This document shows positions 42,560-50,985 of a DNA stretch of 64,000 nucleotides, in pieces (position 1 is the first letter of the stretch; each line of letters opens with the position of its first letter). This stretch comes from Pseudomonas sp. HS6 (GTDB taxonomy: Bacteria > Pseudomonadota > Gammaproteobacteria > Pseudomonadales > Pseudomonadaceae), in contig NZ_CP067412.1 of the NCBI RefSeq assembly GCF_023375815.1, positions 4,650,001 to 4,714,000 of the forward strand, read 5' to 3'. The position numbers and the translations under genes were made by a program. The notes under the pieces were generated by a model. That model worked only from the letters and a program-made list of their open reading frames with translations. It was not told the DNA's origin and ran no database searches.

Positions 42560-43510
42560 ATGAGCGTTCGCGTCGGGATAGTCATGGACCCAATTGCCAG
42601 CATTTCCTATAAAAAGGATAGCTCGCTGGCCATGCTGCTGGCGGCGCAGAAGCGCGGCTGGGAACTGTTCTACATGGAACAGCAAGACCTTTATCAGGGC
42701 GAAGGTCAGGCACGGGCGCGGATGAAGCCGCTGAAAGTCTTCGCCAACCCGGAAAAGTGGTTCGAACTGGGCACCGAACAGGATCTGCCGCTGAGCGACC
42801 TGAACGTGATCCTGATGCGCAAGGATCCGCCGTTCGACATGGAGTTCGTCTACTCCACCTACCTGCTCGAACAGGCCGAAGCCGCCGGCGTACTGGTGGT
42901 CAACAAGCCGCAGAGCCTGCGCGACTGCAATGAAAAACTGTTCGCCACCCTGTTCCCGCAGTGCACGCCGCCGACCGTGGTCAGCCGCCGCGCCGACGTG
43001 CTGCGCGAATTCGCCGCCAAGCATGGCGACGTGATCCTCAAGCCGCTGGACGGCATGGGCGGTACTTCGATCTTCCGTCACCGCGTCGGCGACCCGAACC
43101 TGTCGGTGATCCTCGAAACCCTGACCGCCCTCGGCACCCAGCAGATCATGGGCCAGGCGTACCTCCCGGCGATCAAGGACGGCGACAAGCGCATCCTGAT
43201 GATCGACGGCGAGCCGGTGGATTACTGCCTGGCGCGGATTCCGGCCCAGGGCGAAACCCGTGGCAACCTCGCCGCCGGCGGTCGTGGCGAAGCCCGTCCG
43301 TTGACCGACAAGGATCGCTGGATCGCCGCTCAGGTCGGCCCGACCTTGCGCGAGAAGGGCCTGCTGTTCGTCGGCCTGGACGTGATCGGTGAGCACCTGA
43401 CCGAAATCAACGTCACCAGCCCGACCTGCATCCGCGAGATCGACAATGCCTTCGGCACCGACATCGGCGGCCTGCTGATAGATGCCATCGAGAAAAAGCT
43501 GCAAGCTTGA
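42560..43510 (+). CDS. gshB: Glutathione synthetase
   Basis: A 316-residue ATP-grasp enzyme joining gamma-glutamylcysteine and glycine. It shows VGIVMDPIASISYKKDSSLAMLLAAQ at the N-terminus, LKPLDGMGGTSIFRH (ATP-grasp loop, ~residue 160), GGRGEARPLTDKD and the C-terminal NVTSPTCIREIDN. Length equals that of the E. coli enzyme. Its position next to pilG is the P. aeruginosa order. Confidence 0.97.
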   Translation: MSVRVGIVMDPIASISYKKDSSLAMLLAAQKRGWELFYMEQQDLYQGEGQARARMKPLKVFANPEKWFELGTEQDLPLSDLNVILMRKDPPFDMEFVYSTYLLEQAEAAGVLVVNKPQSLRDCNEKLFATLFPQCTPPTVVSRRADVLREFAAKHGDVILKPLDGMGGTSIFRHRVGDPNLSVILETLTALGTQQIMGQAYLPAIKDGDKRILMIDGEPVDYCLARIPAQGETRGNLAAGGRGEARPLTDKDRWIAAQVGPTLREKGLLFVGLDVIGEHLTEINVTSPTCIREIDNAFGTDIGGLLIDAIEKKLQA

Positions 43511-43617
43511 TGTGTGTCACATGCAGCCTGTCGCTTGATGCTTGAAGCCCAAGGCGAGAAACCAACATTGCGTTATCATGCGCGGCCTGTGAAAAACGCG
43601 ATGTTGGTTTTCTTGTC

Positions 43618-44517
43618 ATGACACTTCCGTCCGATCTGCCCGCTGAACTCGCCCATAAAGGCGTGCGCCCGGTCGATCGCCTCGGATTTACCCTGTTTCT
43701 CGCGGCGCTGATCCATCTGGCGCTGCTGCTCGGCGTGGGTTTCACCATGGTCGAGCCCAAACAGATCAGCAAAACCCTGGAAATCACCCTCGCCACCTTC
43801 AAGAGCGAAACCAAGCCGAAAAAGGCTGATTTCATCGCTCAGGAAAACCAGGAAGGCAGCGGCACCCTCGACAAGAAGGCGATCCCCAAGACCACCGAGG
43901 TCGCGCCGTTCCAGGACAATCAGGTCAAGAAAGTCACCCCGCCGCCGGCCGCCAAGCCGGAAGTGCAGGAAGCCGCGCCCAAGGCTGCCGTGACCACCAT
44001 CGCGCCAAAACCGAAAAAGGCGCCGACCAAGAAAGAAGAAACCAAGACCGAGACCAAACCGACGGTCGACGCCCCGACGTTCGACAGCTCGCAGCTCTCC
44101 AGCGACATCGCCAGTCTCGAAGCCGAACTGGCCAACGAACAACAGCTGTACGCCAAACGCCCGCGCATTCACCGCCTGAGCGCGGCCTCGACCATGCGCG
44201 ACAAGGGCGCCTGGTACAAGGACGAATGGCGCAAGAAGGTCGAGCGCATCGGCAACCTCAATTACCCCGACGAAGCCCGTCGTCAGCAGATCTACGGCAA
44301 TCTGCGCCTGATGGTGTCGATCAACCGAGACGGCTCGCTGTATGAAGTGCTGGTGCTGGAATCCTCCGGCCAGCCGCTGCTGGATCAGGCGGCGCAGCGC
44401 ATCGTACGGCTGGCCGCGCCTTTCGCACCGTTTACCGGCGACCTGTCGGACATCGACCGACTGGAAATCATCCGCACCTGGAAATTCGCCCGGGGCGACC
44501 GGCTGTCCAGTAACTGA
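43618..44517 (+). CDS. tonB: TonB-family energy transducer (TonB3-like)
   Basis: A 299-residue protein with one membrane anchor (~residues 22-45, LGFTLFLAALIHLALLLGVGFTMV) and a long periplasmic linker rich in K, P, A, E and T. The C-terminal TonB domain (NYPDEARRQQIYGNLRLMVSINRDGSLYEV) ends with IVRLAAPFAPF. No exbB or exbD gene is next to it. The neighbourhood matches P. aeruginosa tonB3, which affects twitching motility and pilus assembly; equivalence is inferred from synteny. Confidence 0.87.
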   Translation: MTLPSDLPAELAHKGVRPVDRLGFTLFLAALIHLALLLGVGFTMVEPKQISKTLEITLATFKSETKPKKADFIAQENQEGSGTLDKKAIPKTTEVAPFQDNQVKKVTPPPAAKPEVQEAAPKAAVTTIAPKPKKAPTKKEETKTETKPTVDAPTFDSSQLSSDIASLEAELANEQQLYAKRPRIHRLSAASTMRDKGAWYKDEWRKKVERIGNLNYPDEARRQQIYGNLRLMVSINRDGSLYEVLVLESSGQPLLDQAAQRIVRLAAPFAPFTGDLSDIDRLEIIRTWKFARGDRLSSN

Positions 44518-44576
44518 GCCGATCTTTTGACTGCTCCAGCTTGTCAGTTCGCCCCCCGAACGCCACACTACCGCAC

Positions 44577-45149
44577 ATGAAAAACGTCAGCCCCAGCTAC
44601 CTCAAGCATCACTTCCTGATCGCCATGCCACACATGGCCGACCCGAACTTTGCCCACACCTTGACCTACATCGTCGAGCACACGGCCAATGGGGCCATGG
44701 GGCTGGTGGTCAATCGACCGCAAGAGCTGAATCTGGCCGACATCCTCGAGCAATTGCGCCCGGACATTGATCCGCCAGCGCTATGCCAGCATGTGCCGAT
44801 CTTCATCGGCGGCCCGGTGCAGACCGATCGCGGTTTCGTGCTGCACCCGGCGGGCAAGACCTTCCAGGCTACCGTCGAGCTGGAAGGCGAGCTGGCACTG
44901 TCCACTTCGCAAGACGTGCTGTTCGCCATCGCTGACGGTGTGGGTCCGGCGAAAAGCCTGATCGCCCTCGGCTACGCCGGTTGGGAAGCAGGGCAACTGG
45001 AGGCTGAAATGGCCGACAACGCGTGGCTGACTTGCCCGTATGACGCCGACATCCTGTTCAACACCAGCAGCGAATTGCGCCTGGAAGCGGCGGCCAAGCA
45101 CTTGGGGATCAACCTCAACCTGCTGACCAGCCAGGCAGGGCACGCCTGA
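44577..45149 (+). CDS. algH: YqgE/AlgH family protein
   Basis: A 190-residue protein with LKHHFLIAMPHMADPNFAHTLTYIVEHT, GAMGLVVNRPQELNL and FIGGPVQTDRGFVLH, the conserved parts of YqgE/AlgH. The family was tied to alginate control in P. aeruginosa, but the molecular role is unknown. ATG at 44577 is preferred over 44541, whose extra residues are not conserved. It overlaps ruvX by one base (TGATG). Confidence 0.94.
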   Translation: MKNVSPSYLKHHFLIAMPHMADPNFAHTLTYIVEHTANGAMGLVVNRPQELNLADILEQLRPDIDPPALCQHVPIFIGGPVQTDRGFVLHPAGKTFQATVELEGELALSTSQDVLFAIADGVGPAKSLIALGYAGWEAGQLEAEMADNAWLTCPYDADILFNTSSELRLEAAAKHLGINLNLLTSQAGHA

Positions 45150-45586
45150 TGGCCCTGCGCCTGATCCTCGGCTTCGACTACGGCACCAAACAGATCGGCG
45201 TGGCGGTCGGTCAGGTGATTACTGGCCAGGCCCGCGAACTGTGCACCTTGAAGGCGCAAAACGGTGTGCCGGACTGGAATCAGGTCGAAGCCCTGATAAA
45301 GGAATGGAAACCCGACGCTGTGGTGGTCGGTCTGCCGCTGAACATGGACGGCACGCCCAGCGAGATGTGCCTGCGCGCCGAGAAATTCGCCCGTCGCCTC
45401 AACGGCCGCTACAACCTGCCCTTCTATACCCACGACGAGCGCCTGACGACCTTCGAAGCCAAGGGCGAACGACTGGTACGCGGCGGGCAGAAAGGCAGTT
45501 ACCGCGACAACCCGGTGGACGCCATCGCCGCCGCCCTGCTGCTGCAAGGCTGGCTCGACGAAAACACCGCACTCTTTGAATCCTGA
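45149..45586 (+). CDS. ruvX: Pre-16S rRNA nuclease / RuvX (YqgF)
   Basis: A 145-residue RNase H-fold protein: LRLILGFDYGTKQIGVAVGQ with the first acidic residue, VVVGLPLNMDGT, and THDERLTTFEA. It is credited with 5' maturation of 16S rRNA in E. coli. Coupled to algH by a one-base overlap and upstream of the pyr operon, the standard Pseudomonas order. Confidence 0.95.
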   Translation: MALRLILGFDYGTKQIGVAVGQVITGQARELCTLKAQNGVPDWNQVEALIKEWKPDAVVVGLPLNMDGTPSEMCLRAEKFARRLNGRYNLPFYTHDERLTTFEAKGERLVRGGQKGSYRDNPVDAIAAALLLQGWLDENTALFES

Positions 45587-45667
45587 CAAGCGCTACGGCG
45601 CTTTTCTTTTGGTTACAACCCGAGCCTCGGTTCGCGAGAACCGGCTTGCCCCCAAGAAGGAGCAACC

Positions 45668-46171
45668 ATGAGCCTGCCCAATCCCGCCGATCTGATCAGC
45701 CAGATGGCGACCCGCCTCAAGGCGCACCTCGCCCAGCGTGATATCAGCGAACCGCGTTACATCGGCATTCGCACCGGCGGTGTCTGGGTCGCCCAGGCCC
45801 TGCTCGAAGAGCTGGGCAGCGATGCACCCTTGGGCACGCTGGATGTTTCTTTCTACCGCGACGACTTCAGCCAGAACGGCCTGCACCCGCAAGTGCGCCC
45901 GTCCGCCCTGCCCTTCGAAATCGAAGGCCAGCATCTGGTGCTGATCGACGACGTACTGATGAGCGGCCGGACCATCCGCGCCGCCATGAACGAACTGTTC
46001 GACTACGGCCGCCCGGCCAGCGTGACACTGGTCTGCCTGCTGGACCTGGACGCCGGCGAACTGCCGATCCGCCCGAACGTGGTCGGTGCGACGCTGTCGC
46101 TGAGCCCCCACGAACGGGTGAAGCTGTCCGGCCCGGAGCTGGCCCTCGAACTGCAAGACCTCGCCCTTTAA
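45668..46171 (+). CDS. pyrR: PyrR, pyrimidine regulator / uracil phosphoribosyltransferase
   Basis: A 167-residue PRTase-fold protein with [30 protein letters not shown] and the PRPP-binding [27 protein letters not shown]. It precedes pyrB and pyrC'. The 80-bp gap before it contains a small AAGCGC/GCGCTT hairpin with T-rich tail and a second GGTTC/GAACC hairpin that could serve as attenuator parts; this is only suggestive. Start follows AAGGAG. Confidence 0.95.
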   Translation: MSLPNPADLISQMATRLKAHLAQRDISEPRYIGIRTGGVWVAQALLEELGSDAPLGTLDVSFYRDDFSQNGLHPQVRPSALPFEIEGQHLVLIDDVLMSGRTIRAAMNELFDYGRPASVTLVCLLDLDAGELPIRPNVVGATLSLSPHERVKLSGPELALELQDLAL

Positions 46172-46198
46172 TCCGCCCTATTGAGAGTCCCCTTCGCG

Positions 46199-47203
46199 AT
46201 GACGCCTCTAGATACCAAGCGCCCGCTGCAGCTCAATGATCAGGGCCAGCTGCGCCACTTCCTCTCACTCGACGGCCTGCGCCGCGAGTTGCTGACGGAA
46301 ATCCTCGACACCGCCGACTCGTTCCTCGAAGTCGGCGCCCGGGCCGTGAAGAAGGTCCCGTTGCTGCGCGGCAAGACCGTGTGCAACGTGTTCTTCGAAA
46401 ACTCCACCCGCACCCGCACTACCTTCGAACTGGCGGCCCAGCGGCTGTCGGCGGACGTGATCACCCTGAACGTGTCGACTTCGTCGGCCAGCAAGGGCGA
46501 AACCCTGCTCGACACCCTGCGCAACCTCGAAGCCATGGCCGCCGACATGTTCGTCGTGCGCCACGGTGACTCGGGTGCCGCACACTTCATCGCCGAGCAT
46601 GTCTGCCCGCAGGTGGCGATCATCAACGGCGGCGACGGCCGTCATGCCCACCCGACCCAGGGCATGCTCGACATGCTGACCATCCGTCGGCACAAGGGCA
46701 GCTTCGAAAACCTTTCGGTGGCCATCGTCGGCGACATCCTGCACTCGCGGGTGGCGCGCTCGAACATGCTCGCCCTGAAGACCCTCGGTTGCCCGGACAT
46801 CCGCGTGATCGCGCCGAAAACCCTGCTGCCGATCGGCATCGAGCAGTACGGCGTGAAAGTCTACACCGACATGACCGAAGGCCTGAAAGACGTCGACGTG
46901 GTGATCATGTTGCGCCTGCAGCGTGAACGCATGACCGGCGGCCTGCTGCCGAGCGAGGGCGAGTTCTACCGCCTGTTCGGCCTGACCACTGCGCGCCTGG
47001 CGGGTGCCAAGCCCGATTGCATCGTCATGCACCCGGGGCCGATCAACCGTGGCGTGGAGATCGAATCGGCAGTGGCCGACGGCCCACACTCGGTGATCCT
47101 CAATCAAGTCACCTACGGCATCGCGATCCGTATGGCCGTGTTGTCGATGGCCATGAGCGGACAAACAGCCCAGCGCCAATTCGAGCAGGAGAACGCCCAG
47201 TGA
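46199..47203 (+). CDS. pyrB: Aspartate carbamoyltransferase catalytic chain
   Basis: A 334-residue enzyme making N-carbamoyl-aspartate. It has the carbamoyl-phosphate motif [14 protein letters not shown] (~residue 67), the second-subunit loop [10 protein letters not shown], and [12 protein letters not shown]. In pseudomonads it works as a dodecamer with the inactive PyrC' subunit. ATG at 46199 is the family start. The stop overlaps pyrC' (GTGA). Confidence 0.97.
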   Translation: MTPLDTKRPLQLNDQGQLRHFLSLDGLRRELLTEILDTADSFLEVGARAVKKVPLLRGKTVCNVFFENSTRTRTTFELAAQRLSADVITLNVSTSSASKGETLLDTLRNLEAMAADMFVVRHGDSGAAHFIAEHVCPQVAIINGGDGRHAHPTQGMLDMLTIRRHKGSFENLSVAIVGDILHSRVARSNMLALKTLGCPDIRVIAPKTLLPIGIEQYGVKVYTDMTEGLKDVDVVIMLRLQRERMTGGLLPSEGEFYRLFGLTTARLAGAKPDCIVMHPGPINRGVEIESAVADGPHSVILNQVTYGIAIRMAVLSMAMSGQTAQRQFEQENAQ

Positions 47204-48471
47204 AGCTCAGCATTCTCGGCGCCCGCGTCATCGATCCAAGCAGCGGCCTGGATCAAATCACCGATATTCACGTTGAAGCCTGCAAGATCGTCGCCCTAGG
47301 CGCGGCCCCGGCTGGTTTCACCGCCGTCGAAACCATCGACGCCCAAGGCCTTGTCGCCGCTCCTGGCCTCGTCGACCTGAACGTCGCCCTGCGCGAGCCG
47401 GGTTACAGCCGCAAAGGCAGCATCGCCAGCGAAACCCGCGCGGCGGCGGCCGGCGGCGTGACCAGCCTGTGCTGTCCACCAAAGACCAAACCGGTGCTCG
47501 ACACCTCCGCCGTGGCCGAACTGATCCTCGACCGCGCCCGCGAGGCCGGCAACACCAAGGTGTTCCCGATCGGCGCCCTGAGCAAAGGCCTGGACGGCGA
47601 GCAACTGGCCGAGCTGGTGGCCCTGCGCGACGCCGGCTGCGTGGCCTTCGGCAACGGCCTGGAAAGCTTCCGCAACACCCGCACCCTGTGCCGGGCGCTG
47701 GACTACGCGGCAACCTTCGACCTGACAGTGATTTTCAACTCGCAGGATCACGACCTGGCCGAAGGCGGCTTGGCTCATGAAGGCGCTGTCGCCAGTTTCC
47801 TAGGGTTGCCGGGCATTCCGGAAACCGCTGAAACCGTGGCTCTGGCCCGGGATCTGCTGCTGGTCGAGCAGACCGGCGTGCGCGCGCACTTCAGCCAGCT
47901 CACCAGCGCTCGCGGCGTGGCGCTGATCGCTCAGGCCCAGGCCCGTGGCTTGAAAGTCACCGCGGATGTCGCCCTGTATCAACTGATCCTGACGGATGAA
48001 GCGCTGATCGATTTCAGCAGCCTGTATCACGTTCAACCGCCGCTGCGCACCCGCGCCGACCGCGACGGTCTGCGTGAAGCGGTGAAGTCCGGGGTGGTCT
48101 CGGCGATTTCCAGCCATCACCAGCCCCACGAGCGCGATGCCAAACTGGCACCGTTCGGCGCGACCGAGCCCGGCATCAGCAGCGTCGAGCTGTTGCTGCC
48201 GCTGGCGATGACGCTGGTCGAGGATGGTCTGCTGGACCTGCCGACCCTGCTCGCACGCCTGAGCGCCGGCCCGGCCGAGGCCCTGCGCCTACCGGCAGGC
48301 AAACTGGCGGTGGGTGGCGCGGCGGATATCGTGCTGTTCGATCCGAAGGCTTCGACCGTGGCCGGTGAAACCTGGCTGTCGAAGGGCGAGAACTGCCCGT
48401 TCCTCGGTCATAGCCTGCCGGGTGTGGTGCGTTACACGCTGGTGGATGGCCGAATCAGCCATCAGGCATGA
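47200..48471 (+). CDS. pyrC': Dihydroorotase-like PyrC', non-catalytic ATCase partner
   Basis: A 423-residue amidohydrolase-fold protein. Where active dihydroorotases read DxHxH, this one reads [13 protein letters not shown], so the metal-binding HxH is NxA. Histidines remain in SSHHQPH. This matches the P. aeruginosa/P. putida PyrC', needed to assemble active PyrB but not catalytic itself. GTG at 47200 overlaps the pyrB stop and follows AGGAG by nine bases. Confidence 0.93.
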   Translation: MKLSILGARVIDPSSGLDQITDIHVEACKIVALGAAPAGFTAVETIDAQGLVAAPGLVDLNVALREPGYSRKGSIASETRAAAAGGVTSLCCPPKTKPVLDTSAVAELILDRAREAGNTKVFPIGALSKGLDGEQLAELVALRDAGCVAFGNGLESFRNTRTLCRALDYAATFDLTVIFNSQDHDLAEGGLAHEGAVASFLGLPGIPETAETVALARDLLLVEQTGVRAHFSQLTSARGVALIAQAQARGLKVTADVALYQLILTDEALIDFSSLYHVQPPLRTRADRDGLREAVKSGVVSAISSHHQPHERDAKLAPFGATEPGISSVELLLPLAMTLVEDGLLDLPTLLARLSAGPAEALRLPAGKLAVGGAADIVLFDPKASTVAGETWLSKGENCPFLGHSLPGVVRYTLVDGRISHQA

Positions 48472-48477
48472 AGACAA

Positions 48478-48520
48478 GAGATAGCAGGCTGTAATGGCCT
48501 GCTATCTCCTGAATTTTATT
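48478..48520 (+). terminator. Rho-independent terminator of the pyr operon
   Basis: A 12-bp perfect stem (GAGATAGCAGGC / GCCTGCTATCTC) with a 7-base loop is followed by a T-rich tract. It marks the border of the core pyr operon and the AT-richer island. Confidence 0.85.
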
Positions 48521-48700
48521 TAATAGCGCCAAACATCCTTGCTGGTAAAGTCACGCTTAAAGTCATTCCTCGCAACACCATCTCCTTAGCGCCATCTCCG
48601 TCGTTAGATCTACACCGACTGATGTAGGAAAACGGCCGCCCGCCATAAAGAAATATCCGACGTTTTACACTCTCGTAAAAACAGCTTCGACACAATCAGA
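48521..48700 (-). other. Open reading tract without start, possible gene remnant or dispersed element
   Basis: On the minus strand one frame stays open for about 57 codons and ends at the TAA at 48521. Its last part reads NDGDGAKEMVLRGMTL then SVTLPARMFGAIK. It has no credible start upstream, though an ATG at ~48587 follows AAGGAG directly. The DNA repeats GGAGATGGYG twice. It may be a C-terminal remnant, a mini-gene or a non-coding repeat; I do not recognise the product. The stretch 48701-48792 holds only the AT-rich bacteriocin promoter region. Confidence 0.3.
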
Positions 48701-48792
48701 AACAGCCTACAAAGTTCTCGTAGGCGACAATTACGCGCAGCCTTTAATATAAAACTACCAAAAGGATAACCAACACCCACAAGGATGAGCAT

Positions 48793-49778
48793 ATGAAAAA
48801 TGGACTTACGCTCCCCCCTATTGTCACCAGAGGCACAACAGGAAACTCTGGCGGATTTACAGTCGACTCCGGTTTCAGATGGGGAACCTACGCAACAGCA
48901 GATTGGCAGGGTGCAGGAGAGGCTATTGTCACCAATGACGGTCAAACCTATTCACTACCACTGAGCAATGGCCCAGTCATAACCTCAGCAGAGATGGACA
49001 TGTTCCATGCCTGGCTTGAAATGAAATCCGGAATTAAAGCCTTCACCTATGAACTGCAAATGGTGAACAAGGCAATTAACAACGATGCTCTGGGTGGAAT
49101 TCGGGACCTTTGGAGAATCACGGAAAGCGACAACTATCTGCTCAGCAACTCCGCCATTATCAGTCATGGTTATTTCAAGAACAAAGTCATCAACTTTAGC
49201 TTGGCTGATTCATTTGCGGCGCAGCAAAAACTAAGCACCATAGAAGCCTTGATCAAAGTCTCCGCGACTGCTCCGTACAATCTGAATTACGAAACACTCA
49301 CAAACGAACTTTCTGGAGGAACCTTCAGCCCGATCAAAGCCTTTGCTCATTATCTCTGGGGAAAGGGTGAGAGGATGAGGGTCAATATCAACAATATTGG
49401 CCTGAATGTCAGAGCCAACGAACTGCCACTGCTGACAAGCTCTATCGCGAGCACTCGAGAAGCCGGCACTTATTACTTATCTGACCGAAGATCCCTTACG
49501 CCACCATTAATGACAGCAATGTCACCGGGGCTTATCTGGGAAGAATAACGTTAAAGATGGAAGGGAACTTTTCGCGCGACAAAGCAGGATCCTGGGTTTT
49601 CGATGGCGTTATCAGAGCTTATACTGACACTTACGACTTCGACGCAAGCAACAGATCAACTGCCCTTGAGTTATTAACTACAGCAGGCAGAGTATTTTCT
49701 GGAACACATTACGAAATCGACATTTTCGGCGAGCATAAAATAAGGCTGAGCGGGACCGGATTTCACCCTACCCCGTGA
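48793..49778 (+). pseudogene. Colicin M-type bacteriocin, frameshifted
   Basis: The first frame (48793-49548) gives an N-terminal receptor/translocation part, then FSPIKAFAHYLWGKGERMRVNINNIGLNVRANELP. This matches colicin M at PIVALAHYLWGNG and VNIANIGLK. The second frame, entered between 49485 and 49548, continues NVTGAYLGRITLK, then MEGNFSRDKAGSWVFDGVIR and AYTDTYDFDASNRS to 49778, matching the colicin M toxin domain. Restoring one base gives ~328 residues. Colicin M cleaves lipid II between undecaprenol and pyrophosphate in the periplasm. D-x-Y-D is kept, but the H of the H-R pair is missing. Codon use is AT-rich. GGATGAGC lies upstream of the start. Confidence 0.85.
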
Positions 49779-49818
49779 GCATCAATAACTTTACAGACAC
49801 CTGCACAACGGAAAGTGA

Positions 49819-50223
49819 ATGAGCATAATTTACACACTATTGAGTTATTTGTACCCAACCGCTCTCGCACTTACATCTGGCGCAGGAGTACTCACATTAA
49901 TAAAGAACCTCAAAGCAGGAACATATGACATAAATCAGGATTCTATCGGTCTACCCATTGGTGTAACGCTGATTATTTTCCTGACACTTTCACTGATGCA
50001 TTTACTGCAGATTCTCTTATTACGCCGGGCACGCGCCAATTCGTTTGCAGGTCTGCTACTGAAAATATCCGCCTACCTGATTGCAACGATATCCTTGGTG
50101 ATTTTGGTGGACAGGATTGTGCATTGGTCGATACCCCATCACGCCGTCATTGCAATCCTTTATGGTGTGACTGCCATCACGTTTGCCGTTTTCCAAATAC
50201 AAACCTTGGTGCGATTGAAATAA
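49819..50223 (+). CDS. Small membrane protein, candidate immunity to the M-type bacteriocin
   Basis: A 134-residue protein with four hydrophobic helices: YPTALALTSGAGVLTLI, IGVTLIIFLTLSLMHLLQIL, LLLKISAYLIATISLVILVD, and HAVIAILYGVTAITFAVFQI. It is 40 bases after the toxin remnant on the same strand with the same AT-rich composition. Immunity is inferred from position. It differs from the single-anchor periplasmic Cmi of E. coli; multi-helix immunity proteins are known for some Pseudomonas M-type bacteriocins. The frame is intact. Confidence 0.7.
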   Translation: MSIIYTLLSYLYPTALALTSGAGVLTLIKNLKAGTYDINQDSIGLPIGVTLIIFLTLSLMHLLQILLLRRARANSFAGLLLKISAYLIATISLVILVDRIVHWSIPHHAVIAILYGVTAITFAVFQIQTLVRLK

Positions 50224-50302
50224 CGCGCAAGACCAAGTGTCGAGGGGGGGGGGAACCTGCCAGCGCACGAACTGCGCCGGAGGTCCTCCCCCTCGGCATC
50301 AT

Positions 50303-50737
50303 TTACTGAAAGGCGCCCCGCCCTTCGGCATTACGCACCGATACCTGATCGTTCAGCGTCCAGAAGTCATACAGCACGCCAATAAAGAACAACCCGCCCG
50401 TCAGCAGGTACAGCAGGCCGCTGATCCACTTGCCCTGGTACATCCGGTGGACGCCGAGTACCCCGAGAAACGCCAGCAGGATCCACGCCACGCTGTACTC
50501 GATCGGCCCGTCGGCAAAGCGAAGATCCGCTTCTCGATCCATCGCCGGGATCAGGAACACGTCGATCAGCCAGCCAATCCCCAGCAACCCGAAAGTGAAA
50601 AACCAGATCGTTCCGGTCACCGGCTTACCGTAATAAAAACGGTGGGCACCGGTGAAACCGAAGATCCACAGCAGGTAACCGATGACCTTGCTATGGGTGT
50701 CTTTTTCCTTAACACGGGGTAGCTGATAGCTGTTCAT
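50303..50737 (-). CDS. TM2 domain protein
   Basis: A 144-residue membrane protein with the TM2 signature: VIGYLLWIFGFTGAHRFYYGKPVTG and a second similar pair (AFLGVLGVHRMYQGKWISGLLYLLTGG). Each has the G-x-H-R-F/M-Y core between two helices. Function is unknown. It ends near a G10 run (50244-50253) that borders the bacteriocin island. Confidence 0.9.
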   Translation of the reverse strand: MNSYQLPRVKEKDTHSKVIGYLLWIFGFTGAHRFYYGKPVTGTIWFFTFGLLGIGWLIDVFLIPAMDREADLRFADGPIEYSVAWILLAFLGVLGVHRMYQGKWISGLLYLLTGGLFFIGVLYDFWTLNDQVSVRNAEGRGAFQ

Positions 50738-50985
50738 GAAGACCTCGATTCACACGATAGATAAATATTCTTGAATTCTTTGTGACTTTTTTACAGGTCG
50801 CCGACGTACGGCAAATGCTACCTTGTGTTACGTCAAAGCCTTATAGCACCTGACTTCTGTCCGACAATTGCGTCTATTTGCCGCTTGTTTGGTTCCGTTG
50901 CCCGCCTTTTGAATCGACCAACGGCCTCGGAAGGGACAAAAAAGCTGTTATAAAGTTGCGCGCTAACACATAAGAGCCCTGCCTA

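Noticed and set aside
48610..48945. 111-codon frame on the minus strand overlapping the bacteriocin start
   Set aside because: It runs antisense into the toxin's coding start and is cysteine-rich without pattern; the other frame at 48521-48700 looks more protein-like.
49557..49778. Second half of the bacteriocin as an independent 73-residue gene
   Set aside because: The colicin M match continues upstream of its ATG in the same frame (GAYLGRITLK), so the ATG is internal and the frame is the 3' part of a broken gene.
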